This document shows positions 8,645 to 17,545 of a stretch of 64,000 nucleotides of DNA, in pieces. The stretch covers positions 1 to 64,000 of the forward strand of contig NZ_AUIK01000008.1 of assembly GCF_000423665.1 (NCBI RefSeq). The letters run 5' to 3'. The position numbers and the translations under genes were made by a program. This DNA is from Solirubrobacter soli DSM 22325. Lineage in GTDB: Bacteria; Actinomycetota; Thermoleophilia; Solirubrobacterales; Solirubrobacteraceae. Each line of letters opens with the position of its first letter. Within the stretch, counting starts at the first letter, position 1. The notes below the pieces were generated by a model. The model saw only the letters and a program-made list of their open reading frames with translations, was not told where the DNA came from and made no database searches.

Positions 8645-9382
8645 CTACCCCTCTTCGGAGGCGGCGGCGCCCTGGGCCTTGTTGAACCCGCAGCGGAACG
8701 TCTCGGCGGCGGACACGGGCTTGGAGCCGGCGAAGCCGCCCTTGTCGTGGTTGTCGTAGACCGTGACGTACTGCAGCGACTGCGGGGCCGGGTTGGCGGG
8801 GAGCGGGACCGGGTCCGGCTCGCCCGCCTTCGGGTCGCCGCGGGAGCCCTCGGTGACGCCCTCCGAGCCCGCGGCGGACGAGCCCGCCTGGGTCGTGATC
8901 AGCGTCGCCGACATCTCGCGGCGGTCCTTCATGCCGTCGGTCGGGTCCACGTCGGGCGAGGAGGAGACCGGCGCGTCGTCGATCGTCGAGGCCAGCTTCA
9001 CCCGCGACGCCGCGCCGATCAGCTGGGCCGCCGTGGGCAGGAAGCCGCCGGCCTCGACGCACGCCGCGGTCGCGTAGAAGTAGTCGTTCTTGCCGATGTC
9101 CTCGTTGGGCAGCGGGTACGGCGCGGACTGCAGGCACCACGTGCCGAGGTCGACCGTCTGCGGGTCGCAGGTCATCGTCAGGTCGGACGCGCTCTTGCCG
9201 CCCACCCGGTCCGCGTTCTTCGCGCTCGCGACCTTCGGGATCGCGGCGGCGGGGAACTTGCCCTTGCGGTCGAGCTTGAGCACCGCGTTCGGCTTGGGCT
9301 TGGAGACGACCTTCAGCGCGGCGTCCGCGACCCCCGAGAGGGAGAGGACGAGCGCGAGCACGGCAACGGCGAGGAACTTCAT
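8645..9382 (-). CDS. exported hypothetical protein
   Basis: The 245-residue protein has a clear signal peptide (MKFLAVAVLALVLSLSGVADA). A short segment, IPKVASAKNADRVGGKSA, resembles a motif I have seen in other Thermoleophilia exported proteins. The remainder has three or four Cys that could form disulfides, and an acidic, Pro-rich linker near residues 150-200. No enzyme motif is recognised. Its ATG overlaps the stop of the preceding 1495-residue gene as ATGA, so it is co-translated as the last gene of the exported-protein cluster. Confidence 0.72.
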   Translation of the reverse strand: MKFLAVAVLALVLSLSGVADAALKVVSKPKPNAVLKLDRKGKFPAAAIPKVASAKNADRVGGKSASDLTMTCDPQTVDLGTWCLQSAPYPLPNEDIGKNDYFYATAACVEAGGFLPTAAQLIGAASRVKLASTIDDAPVSSSPDVDPTDGMKDRREMSATLITTQAGSSAAGSEGVTEGSRGDPKAGEPDPVPLPANPAPQSLQYVTVYDNHDKGGFAGSKPVSAAETFRCGFNKAQGAAASEEG

Positions 9383-12300
9383 GGGCGGCGCCTCCGGTAG
9401 GGGTCGCGGGCGGGGATGTGGACGGCGGCGGCGGCGACCCCGCGCTCGCGCCGGCGGATGCCGAGGCGCACGGTGGCGCCCGCGAACGCGGCGAGGACGA
9501 TCACGCCGTACAGGAACAAGCTGGTCGGCATGTGCTCCTCGAAGCGATAGGCGAGCGCCGCCGAGGACTGCTCGGGCGCGGCCTCCTCCTCACGCTTCTC
9601 CTCGAACACGCGGATCACGGCGCCGCCGGGCGGGATCGGGCGCGCGAACCCGGCCGCGGGCGGCGGCGGCGTGGCAGGGGGCGGGCCGGTGCGGGTCGTA
9701 CGTGGCGGCGGAACCGTCTCGTCCACCGGGATCGGCGGGGGCGTGGGCTGCGGCGCCGGGACCCGCGGCTTCTCGCGCGGCTTCTCGCGGGGCTCGGGCT
9801 CCTTGGCCGCGGGCGGCGGGGGCGGGACGATCGGCGCGACGCCCGGGCCCGGCTGGGGAAGCGGCGACGGCGGCAGAGCGGCAGAGCCGGGCGGCGCGGA
9901 CGCGGTGAAGCGCTTCGGGTCCAGCGGCCGCGTGCCGCAGGGCCGCTGGACCGAGCCGGCCAGAACGGTCACCACGGTCGAATAGGCGAGCCCGCCGGCG
10001 CGCACGGTGATCGTGGTCTTGCCCGCGTTGAACGGGCAGAAGAGCCCGGAGTGCGGGTCGGTGACGACCTTGTCGCCTGCGCCGATCAGCGGCTTGCGCA
10101 GGTTCGTCGACGCCGGGTCCTGCGCGACGAAGTCGCCGATGTCCGGGTCGGAGGAGCTGAACTCGTACTCGGGCGTGACCCGGGTCGCGCACGCGGGCCC
10201 GGTGCACGGCTGCGCGGGCAGCTGCGTGTACGGGTCCGAGCCGGGGGGCTGCGGGTCGCCGCCGCCGACGGCCGCGCCCCAGCGGTCCCCGCCCACCGGC
10301 CGGCGCCCGAGGCCCTGGAACAGCGACGGGCGCGAGCGGCGCAGCAGCGTGCCGTCGACCGCCTGCAGCGTGAGCTCGGACACGACCGGTAGCAACCGGA
10401 CCACGACGGGCGCGCGGTTGGTCGCCGGGTCGCGCTTGGAGACGTCGATCTCGGCCAGCAGCAGGCCCGCGTCGCCGAACACGGCGTCCGGCCCGTTGAG
10501 CGTGTTGGCCAGCGCTGAGCGGTACCCGAGCGTGCCGGTCCCGAACGCGGGGATCGTCTGCTCGGCGCCGCTCGGGATCGGGTAGATCCGGTTCTCCTCG
10601 GGGCGCTCGAAGAAGTACGCCGACGCGCCCCCTTCGACGAGCGCCTGCGCGACGGCGTCGCCGTCGGTGGCGACGTTGAGGCTCGGCTGGAAGCGTGAGT
10701 TGAGGTCGCGGCTGCCGACGACGATCGCGGGGATCGAGTGGGCGCGCGCGTCCGCGAGCATCGCCTTCAGCCACGGCAGCTGCGGCTCCGGCGGGTTCTG
10801 GTGGGCGTCGGACGCCTCCAAGGACCCGCGCGAGTTGTCGATCACGATCACGCGCACGGTCCCGCCGGAGCCGGCGGAGTCGAACGCGTAGTGCGTCCGG
10901 GCGCCCGCGGCCGCCGGGGTCGCGCCCGCCACCGGCGTCACGCCCGCCGGGGCGTCCCCGGCGCCGAACGGCGCCGGCGCGCCCGCGAAGGCGCCGCTGA
11001 AGGCGGTCGAGGTGCCGCCAGACGTGTCGGCCGCCGACGCGGCCGCGTAGGCGGGCGCGCCGGACTCGAGCAGCGACGCGTAGCGCGCGCCCTCGCGTGC
11101 CGTCAGCGTCTGCTCCGGCGCGAGCCGGCCGCCGGTGTAGAGCAGCATCCGCGGCCCGCCGGGCTGCGAGGCGAGCTGGCCGACGGCGTCCTTGGCGGCC
11201 TTCAGGCTCTGGTCGGGGCCGATCCCCTCGTCGCGCAGGTCCGCGCACGGCGACTCGCACTCGGCGTGGCCGGCGACCGCGAAGCGCGCGACCGCGGAGG
11301 TCATGTCGGTGCCCGTGCGCACGAGCGCGGGCGGTTGCGCAGGCTGCGCGCCGACCGCGTAGCGCATGACGGCCGCGGTCTGCACGCGGGTGCGGTCCGC
11401 GCGGCCCTGGGTCGAGCGGTTGCCGTTGCCGCGACCCGCCGCGTCGGACTCCCCGCTCCAGCCGCCCAGCGCCCAGCCCTCCCCGCTCGCGGGGTCGACC
11501 AGCAGCGCCCCGACCGGGTCGGACTTCACGGGCCGGTCGGCGGTGGAGCCCGCGTAGGCCGTCCGCTGCTCGTCGCGCCAGCCGGATCCGGTCTCGCGCA
11601 CGAGGTAGCCGTCGCCCGGAAGCGGGAACGGCGGGACGAGCGGCGGCGGCGAGTCCGGGCTCGTCTCCGGCAGGATGTCCGGCACGGGGTACGGCAGCTG
11701 CGGCTGCACGGCCGCCAGCGCCTTCACGTTCCCGTCGGCGCGGAACGCGGCCAGCGCGACCGGCGTGACCCCGAGCAGCGGCTGGGTCGAGAAGCGCCAG
11801 GCGGAGGTCGGCCCGTCGCGCTCGATCACGAACCCCGGGCCGGCAGCGACCGCGCCGCCGTCCGGAAGCCCGGCGACGCTGGTGAAGTGCGGCGCGGCGC
11901 CCGGCAGCTTCGCGAACAGGCGGCGCACGTCCTCGTCGACCCGCCAGGTCCCGTTGTCGTCGATCAGCAGGTCGGTGTCCGCGGCGACGATCGCCTGCGC
12001 GCCCGCGAACGCGATCGATGTCAGGTCCGCGGTCGCGAAGCCCTCCGGGAGGGTCTCCTGCGTCCAGGTCTTGTCGTAGCGCAGCAGCACGCCCTGCTTG
12101 CCGACCGCGTACCCGCGCAGCGGATCGCCGGGCTGGAACGCGATCGCCATCAGGTTGCCCTCGAACCCGACCGGCGCCGCCGGGTCGCGCTCCCACAGGC
12201 CGGTCTCGGCGCGCCACATCCACATCGCGCCGAGGTCGCCGACCGCATGGGCGCGGCCCGGCTCGGGCCAGGCGACGCCGCGCAGCAGCGGCTTGGAGAC

Positions 12301-13866
12301 CGCGCCGGAGGAGGAGAGCAGGAACTCGCGGGTCCAGCCGGCGCCGGGCACGTAGCGCAGCACCCCGCCCTCCTGGCCGACCGCGAGCGCGCCGGAGTCC
12401 AGCGAGCCGGCCGGCTGTCCGGGCGCCGTCACGGCGGCGGTGAGGGGCGCGCGGGCGCCGCTCGCCGGCCAGGCCAGCAGGTGGTCGGGGCGCGCCTCGG
12501 TCGTGACCTGCACGGGGCCTTCGAGCCAGCCCTCGGTGGACGAGGTGAACGCGGCGCTGGGGCGGTAGGAGCCACCGCCGCCGGGCATCCGCACGAAGTC
12601 GTCGCCGCGGCGGACGAGGTACGCGCCGAGGTTGTCCTCGTCGTCGCCGCCGGGCGGGATCGCGTTGGAGATCACGCGCCCGCCGCCGGCGAAGCCGATC
12701 GAGCGGTACCCGAGCCCGCGCGAGAAGCGCGCGCCGAACGGGTGGTCGCAGTGGCCGTCGTCGCACCACGACGCGACGCTGCCGGAGCCGGAGCGGAAGA
12801 ACGTGGCGTCGGTGGCGCCGTCGAGCGCGGCGTCGATCCACACCCCGCCGTCGACGACGGTCAGCGGCTGTCCGCCGGCCGGGAGCGGCTTGGCGGTCGC
12901 GGGCAGCGTCAGCGGACGCGAGAGCCAGTGGGTGCCGGAGCGCTGGAAGAGACCGAAGGTGCCGTCGCCATCGGCGCCGAGCAGCCACGCGTCGGATCCG
13001 CGCGCGTCGATCGCGAGGATGTCGAAGGCGTTCAGCTGCGCGCCGGCGAGGTCGATCGGCTCGCGCGTCCACGTGCGCGCGCCGTCGTCGTAGTGGAGCA
13101 CGGCGTCCTCGACGCGGCGTCCGAGGACCCCGAACAGGGCGTGCACGTTGCCGCCATCCTCGTAGGCGGCGTCCGCGATCCGCCCGCCGCCGCCGTCCTC
13201 GGCGATCGTCTCGGCGCGGTTCGGTTGCGGCGTCGCGGTCGGGGTGGGCGTCGCGGTCGGAGTCGCGGTCACGGTCGCCGTCGCGGTCGGAGTGGGAGTC
13301 GCCGTGGCGGTGGCGGTGGCGGTCGCCGTCGCGCTCGGGGTCGCCGTCGGTGTCGGCGTGGGCGTGGGCGTGGGCGTCGGATCGGCGCCTGCCAGCATCC
13401 CCGCCGGGACCGCGGGCGCCTCGCGGAACCGCCCGCCCGGCTTGCGCACGAGCACCGAGACGCCCGCCGAGCCGCTGCCGACCAGCAGCCCGCCGCCGCC
13501 CGGCGTGATCCGCGCGGAGGCGCGGTTCGGGTCCGGGCCGCGGATCGTGTCGGCATCGGCGTCGGTGGGCGTGTCCACCACCTGCCAGCCGGCGTCGTGC
13601 GTCCAGCGCAGGAACGCCAGCTGCTGCGTGGTGCCGGATGCCGGGGCGAGCTCGACCCCGTTCGGGAGCCCGGTCTCGCGCGGGAGCCGCCGGTACGCCC
13701 ACACCTCGTCGCCCGCCGCGCCCATCAGGACGGTGCCCGTGTCGGCCGTGCCGAGCACCGGCTGCGCCGTCAGCGCACCGTCATCCGCCGCGCCCGCCTG
13801 AGAGAGCACCACCCACGCCGCCGCGCTGGCGAGCAGCGGCACGAGGACCAACCATGCCCGCCGCAC
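9379..13866 (-). CDS. very large exported, membrane-anchored protein with beta-propeller-like and phosphoesterase-like regions
   Basis: The 1495-residue product begins with a signal sequence. Near residues 162-215 there is a Thr/Pro/Ala linker, followed by repeats of sequences like AFDILAIDARGSDAWLLGADGDG that suggest a beta-propeller. From about residue 860 there are segments resembling a degenerate metallophosphoesterase (MLLYTGGR, then LPWLKAMLADARAHSIPAIV and VVGSRD); the usual metal-binding GDxx and GNHD motifs are not visible. A bacterial Ig-like segment, a Pro-rich stretch and a C-terminal membrane helix (SLFLYGVIVLAAFAGATV) with a basic tail follow. The start is GTG, one base after the previous stop. 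Function unknown. Confidence 0.8.
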   Translation of the reverse strand: MRRAWLVLVPLLASAAAWVVLSQAGAADDGALTAQPVLGTADTGTVLMGAAGDEVWAYRRLPRETGLPNGVELAPASGTTQQLAFLRWTHDAGWQVVDTPTDADADTIRGPDPNRASARITPGGGGLLVGSGSAGVSVLVRKPGGRFREAPAVPAGMLAGADPTPTPTPTPTPTATPSATATATATATATPTPTATATVTATPTATPTPTATPQPNRAETIAEDGGGGRIADAAYEDGGNVHALFGVLGRRVEDAVLHYDDGARTWTREPIDLAGAQLNAFDILAIDARGSDAWLLGADGDGTFGLFQRSGTHWLSRPLTLPATAKPLPAGGQPLTVVDGGVWIDAALDGATDATFFRSGSGSVASWCDDGHCDHPFGARFSRGLGYRSIGFAGGGRVISNAIPPGGDDEDNLGAYLVRRGDDFVRMPGGGGSYRPSAAFTSSTEGWLEGPVQVTTEARPDHLLAWPASGARAPLTAAVTAPGQPAGSLDSGALAVGQEGGVLRYVPGAGWTREFLLSSSGAVSKPLLRGVAWPEPGRAHAVGDLGAMWMWRAETGLWERDPAAPVGFEGNLMAIAFQPGDPLRGYAVGKQGVLLRYDKTWTQETLPEGFATADLTSIAFAGAQAIVAADTDLLIDDNGTWRVDEDVRRLFAKLPGAAPHFTSVAGLPDGGAVAAGPGFVIERDGPTSAWRFSTQPLLGVTPVALAAFRADGNVKALAAVQPQLPYPVPDILPETSPDSPPPLVPPFPLPGDGYLVRETGSGWRDEQRTAYAGSTADRPVKSDPVGALLVDPASGEGWALGGWSGESDAAGRGNGNRSTQGRADRTRVQTAAVMRYAVGAQPAQPPALVRTGTDMTSAVARFAVAGHAECESPCADLRDEGIGPDQSLKAAKDAVGQLASQPGGPRMLLYTGGRLAPEQTLTAREGARYASLLESGAPAYAAASAADTSGGTSTAFSGAFAGAPAPFGAGDAPAGVTPVAGATPAAAGARTHYAFDSAGSGGTVRVIVIDNSRGSLEASDAHQNPPEPQLPWLKAMLADARAHSIPAIVVGSRDLNSRFQPSLNVATDGDAVAQALVEGGASAYFFERPEENRIYPIPSGAEQTIPAFGTGTLGYRSALANTLNGPDAVFGDAGLLLAEIDVSKRDPATNRAPVVVRLLPVVSELTLQAVDGTLLRRSRPSLFQGLGRRPVGGDRWGAAVGGGDPQPPGSDPYTQLPAQPCTGPACATRVTPEYEFSSSDPDIGDFVAQDPASTNLRKPLIGAGDKVVTDPHSGLFCPFNAGKTTITVRAGGLAYSTVVTVLAGSVQRPCGTRPLDPKRFTASAPPGSAALPPSPLPQPGPGVAPIVPPPPPAAKEPEPREKPREKPRVPAPQPTPPPIPVDETVPPPRTTRTGPPPATPPPPAAGFARPIPPGGAVIRVFEEKREEEAAPEQSSAALAYRFEEHMPTSLFLYGVIVLAAFAGATVRLGIRRRERGVAAAAVHIPARDPYRRRRP
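13228..13384. repeat. low-complexity Thr/Pro/Ala-coding tract
   Basis: A run of near-identical hexamers (GTCGGC, GTCGCG, GTGGGC types) encodes the TPTPTPTP and TATATATA linker of the 1495-residue exported protein. It is an in-frame coding repeat and is likely to vary in length between strains by slippage. Confidence 0.8.
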
Positions 13867-13867
13867 G

Positions 13868-15559
13868 TCACCCGCCCTCCGGGGAGCTGACGGTCGTGTC
13901 GTCGCCCGGCTTCGCGATCTGCGAGTCGTCGATCGTCAGCTCCTTGGTCTTGAAGCTGAGACGGGTCGGCCACTTCTTGCGCGACAGCTTGAGCTTGATC
14001 GTGTGCTTGCCCTTCTTGAACGTCCTGTTGGGCGACTTGGCGACGGCCCGCCCGTGGCGGCTCGCGATCAGCTGGATCCTGGCCTTGCGGGTGACGGTGA
14101 ACGACAGCGACAGCGTCGTGCCCTTGAGCTTGGGCTTGGAGAGGTTCTTGATCAGCGCCTCGAGCTGCTCCGGCTCCTGGGCCACGGTCGAGTCGGTCTG
14201 CACCTCGACCGGCGGCGGGGCGAACAGCTGCGAGTCGTCAGCGGGCGCCGCGTCGGGGACGAACTGCTCGGCGGCCTCGTTCGGGCGCGTCGTGATCGGG
14301 CCCGCGAACGCGGGCTCGGTGTCGCGCTCCAGGGGCGTGCCGTCGGAGTAATGGAACAGCCACCCGGCGTTCGTGACCATCCAGCCCTGGCGCTCGCCCG
14401 GGAACGCGATCCGCGCCGCCGCGCCGCGGCCGGAGCCCGACGGCGGCAGTGACTCGACCGTCGTCTCCCCCGTGTCGCCCGCGATCCGCGCGACCAGCGC
14501 CTTCGCGTTCGTGCGCCCGCGGTCGGCGAACGGGACCAGCGCCGCCCAGGCGTTCAGGCTGTCCGGCACCGCCGCGACGTCCTCGAGCCGGTCGGCGACG
14601 CCGAACGTCGCGCCCTTGAGCTCCACCTCCCGGAACACCTCGCCGCCACCGCCGCGGCGCAGCACCGCGAGTGGCGGGCGCTGGACGACGCCGTCGACGC
14701 CGTGCTCGGTCACCTCGGGCCCGGAGGCGGCACCGCCGCCGACCGCCCACACGGCACCCGTGCCGGGCGCCACATCGGCCGCCAGCAGCTCGCTGCCGCC
14801 GTCGGCCTGCTCGTCGGGGACGAACGGGTCGTTGGCGAAGACGCCGCCGTCGATCCGGTGCAGCAGCAGCGGCTGGGACTCGAGCGGCCGCGGGTCGGGT
14901 GCGTCGGCCGACCCACGCCGCGAGCCCACGGCGACGGTCTCCACGAAGCCCTCGCCGGCCGCGACCAGGTCGGTGACCGCGCGCCCGCTGCGCGCGTTGT
15001 AGACGGTGCGCAGCGCCGAGCCGTCCCAGTGCAGGTGGAACGCGCCGACGCGCGTCCCCGTGGGGTCGCGCGACCCGATCCCGCCGAACCAGCAGTCGTC
15101 CGCCGCGCGGCAGGCGGCAGCGTTCATCGACCGGTACGGATCGGCGGCGTTGTCGGCGGTCGAGTAGGAGGCGACGACCGCGCCGTCCTTGAAGTGGCAG
15201 AGCGCGGTGCCGGAGCCCTGACGCGGGCGCGACGGCTCGGATACGGTCCAGAACTCGGTCGGCCCCGCCCACGCGATCCGCATCGTGTCCCCGGGACCGC
15301 CGCAGACGGTCGCGAGCGTGTGCCACGAGACCCCGTCCCACGCCAGGATCCCGCGCGGGACGACGCTGTTGCCCTCGACCGCGAGCAGCCCGCGGTTGGG
15401 CGCCCAGAACGTCAGGGAGCCCGGCGTCCCGAGCGCGACCTGGAACGGCGCGCCTTCGGGCGGCGCGGGCTGCTCGAGCCGCCAGCGCGGCTCGTCGGCG
15501 GACGCCACCGACACCAGCCCGGCCCACAGCGCGAGCGAAACGACCGCCCGCCGGATCAC
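13868..15559 (-). CDS. exported beta-propeller-like protein with Lys-rich C-terminal module
   Basis: The 563-residue product starts at a GTG that overlaps the FtsH-like stop as GTGA. A signal peptide (ALWAGLVSVASA) is followed by repeated Trp-centred blades such as GILAWDGVSWHTLATVCGG and GWMVTNAGWLFHYSDG. The C-terminal 100 residues form a basic beta module (KPKLKGTTLSLSFTVTRKAR onward) similar to modules in neighbouring exported proteins. No catalytic motif is seen. Overlap with the protease gene implies shared expression; a structural or substrate-binding surface role is only a guess. Confidence 0.78.
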   Translation of the reverse strand: MIRRAVVSLALWAGLVSVASADEPRWRLEQPAPPEGAPFQVALGTPGSLTFWAPNRGLLAVEGNSVVPRGILAWDGVSWHTLATVCGGPGDTMRIAWAGPTEFWTVSEPSRPRQGSGTALCHFKDGAVVASYSTADNAADPYRSMNAAACRAADDCWFGGIGSRDPTGTRVGAFHLHWDGSALRTVYNARSGRAVTDLVAAGEGFVETVAVGSRRGSADAPDPRPLESQPLLLHRIDGGVFANDPFVPDEQADGGSELLAADVAPGTGAVWAVGGGAASGPEVTEHGVDGVVQRPPLAVLRRGGGGEVFREVELKGATFGVADRLEDVAAVPDSLNAWAALVPFADRGRTNAKALVARIAGDTGETTVESLPPSGSGRGAAARIAFPGERQGWMVTNAGWLFHYSDGTPLERDTEPAFAGPITTRPNEAAEQFVPDAAPADDSQLFAPPPVEVQTDSTVAQEPEQLEALIKNLSKPKLKGTTLSLSFTVTRKARIQLIASRHGRAVAKSPNRTFKKGKHTIKLKLSRKKWPTRLSFKTKELTIDDSQIAKPGDDTTVSSPEGG

Positions 15560-17535
15560 TCGACCGGCCGGCGCCCGTTGACGCGGATCTCGTCGACCTC
15601 GATGGGCGTCACGGGCGACAGCAGCGCCTCGAGCGCCACGCCGGAGACCGTCTCGAGATCGAGCAGCACCTGGGCGATCTCGCGGACCGCGTCCCAGTTG
15701 GCGCGCAGCACGACCGACGCGCGCTCGACCGCCTCGGCGACGAGCCGCTCGATCTCGCGGTCGATCAGCTCGAGCGTCGCCGGCCCGACCGAGCCGAGCT
15801 CCTGCAGCGAGGCGCCGAGGAAGACCTCGCCGCCCTGCTCGCCGATCGTCACCAGGCCGAGCTCGGGCGACATGCCGAACGACGTGACCATCGAGCGGGC
15901 GAGGTTCGTCGCTGCGTGCAGGTCGTCGTTGATCGCCGTCGAGACCATGCCGAAGTGCACGCGCTCGCCGGCCGCGCCGGACACGATCGCGGTCAGCTGG
16001 CGCATGAGGTCGGCCTCCTGCAGGACCGTCACGTCCTTGTCGACCAGCTGCGAGGTCGCGGTGCCGAGCGTGCGCCCGCGCGCGACGATCGAGAGCTTCT
16101 GCGCCCCGCCGCCCATCGACTGCCCGATCGCGCGGGCGACGACGGCGTGCGACGCCTCGTGGATCGAGATCACCTCGCGCTCGCGCGGGGACAGCACGTG
16201 CGACTTCTTGGCCGGGCCGGAGACGACGCGGTCGATCGCCTCCTCGAGCGTCGGCTGGTCGATCGTCCCGGTGCCTTCGCGCACGGCGAGCAGCGCGGCC
16301 TCGTTGACGACGTTGGCCAGCTCGGCGCCCGAGAAGCCCGGCGTCATGCGGGCGATGTCCATCAGGTCCGCGTCCGGGTCGATCGGCTTCTTGCGGCCGT
16401 AGAGGCTGAGGATCTCGTAGCGGCCGTGGACGTCGGGCGTGTCGATGACGACCTGGCGGTCGAAGCGGCCCGGGCGCAGCAGCGCGGGGTCGAGGATGTC
16501 CGGGCGGTTGGTGGCCGCCATGACGACGATCCCGGCGTCGCCGCCGAAGCCGTCCATCTCGACCAGCAGCTGATTGAGCGTCTGCTCGCGCTCGTCGTTT
16601 CCCTGGCCGATGCCGGCGCCGCGCTTGCGGCCGGCGGCGTCGACCTCGTCGATGAAGATGATCGCCGGCGCCATCTTGCGGGCCTTGGCGAACAGGTCGC
16701 GCACACGCGCGGCACCCACGCCGACCAGCGACTCGACGAACTCCGCGCCGGAGACGGAGAAGAACGCGGCGTCGGCCTCGCCCGCGGTCGCCCGCGCCAG
16801 CAGCGTCTTGCCGGTGCCGGGCGGCCCGACGAGCAGCACGCCCTTGGGCGGCGCGGCGCCGAGCTCGAGGTACTTGGAGGCGTCGGCCAGGAAGTCGCGG
16901 ATCTCCCGCAGCTCGACGACCGCCTCGCCCGCGCCGGCGACGTCGTCGAACGTCAGCCGGTTGGCGGCCTTGGCGCCGCGCTTGCGGCCCTTGCCCTTGA
17001 AGTTGGAGAACGAGGCGATGCCGCCCGCGCCGCCGTCGGCACCGAGCCGCGTGAACAGCGCGAACAGGCAGACGAGCAGCAGGATCGGGATCAGGAACTG
17101 CACCACGATCTCCAGGGCCGGCTTGCCGGCCTGCTGGTCGATGTCGACGATCGCGCCGTTCTTGCCCAGCAGGTTGATCAGCGAATTGAGCTGGGCGTCC
17201 GAGCTCGGGTAGGCCGCCCACAGCGTGCGGCCATCCGCGGTGTCGATCACCGCTCGCGCGTCCTGGTCGAGCAGCGTCGCTCTGACGATCGCCTTCTGGG
17301 TCGAGAGCTGCGTCATCGTCGACAGCGGCGTCTCGCTGCCCGGCGACGACGGCAGGGTCTTGCCCAGCAGCAGGAAGAAGGTGATCGTCAGGCCGATCGA
17401 CGCCGCCAACAGGAACGTCGAGAGCGGGTCCTTGGTGAGGCGGCGCACCAGCCCTGCGAGCACGCTCCCCAGGGTCCCGGCTATGCGCCGAGCGGCGCTG
17501 GGGCGGTTCGTCAGGGCTGATGTGTCGCGACTCAT
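15556..17535 (-). CDS. ftsH: FtsH-family membrane AAA ATPase and zinc metalloprotease
   Basis: ATP-dependent membrane protease of 659 residues. Two membrane helices (about 39-58 and 143-161) flank an extracytoplasmic loop. The AAA module has Walker A GPPGTGKT (237-244), Walker [10 protein letters not shown] and the second region of homology [19 protein letters not shown]. The M41 protease has HEASH near 458-462, which keeps HExxH although the usual HEAGH glycine is Ser, and the third zinc ligand region NDDLHAAT. It extracts and degrades membrane proteins. Unusually it sits inside a run of exported-protein genes rather than with folate or tRNA genes, so it is probably a specialised paralogue. 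Confidence 0.93.
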   Translation of the reverse strand: MSRDTSALTNRPSAARRIAGTLGSVLAGLVRRLTKDPLSTFLLAASIGLTITFFLLLGKTLPSSPGSETPLSTMTQLSTQKAIVRATLLDQDARAVIDTADGRTLWAAYPSSDAQLNSLINLLGKNGAIVDIDQQAGKPALEIVVQFLIPILLLVCLFALFTRLGADGGAGGIASFSNFKGKGRKRGAKAANRLTFDDVAGAGEAVVELREIRDFLADASKYLELGAAPPKGVLLVGPPGTGKTLLARATAGEADAAFFSVSGAEFVESLVGVGAARVRDLFAKARKMAPAIIFIDEVDAAGRKRGAGIGQGNDEREQTLNQLLVEMDGFGGDAGIVVMAATNRPDILDPALLRPGRFDRQVVIDTPDVHGRYEILSLYGRKKPIDPDADLMDIARMTPGFSGAELANVVNEAALLAVREGTGTIDQPTLEEAIDRVVSGPAKKSHVLSPREREVISIHEASHAVVARAIGQSMGGGAQKLSIVARGRTLGTATSQLVDKDVTVLQEADLMRQLTAIVSGAAGERVHFGMVSTAINDDLHAATNLARSMVTSFGMSPELGLVTIGEQGGEVFLGASLQELGSVGPATLELIDREIERLVAEAVERASVVLRANWDAVREIAQVLLDLETVSGVALEALLSPVTPIEVDEIRVNGRRPVE

Positions 17536-17545
17536 TGGAGGGCTA

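Noticed and set aside
13228..13384. A possible CRISPR or minisatellite array
   Set aside because: Units are 6 to 12 bases, contiguous, in frame and encode a TP-rich linker; there are no spacers.
9590..13702. A 1370-codon minus-strand frame overlapping the 1495-residue gene
   Set aside because: It is a second-frame shadow with extreme Arg content and no recognisable domain.
10738..13890. A 1050-codon plus-strand open frame
   Set aside because: High GC content leaves long antisense frames; the minus-strand gene here has a signal peptide, linker and membrane anchor, while this frame is low-complexity Arg/Gly/Ala.
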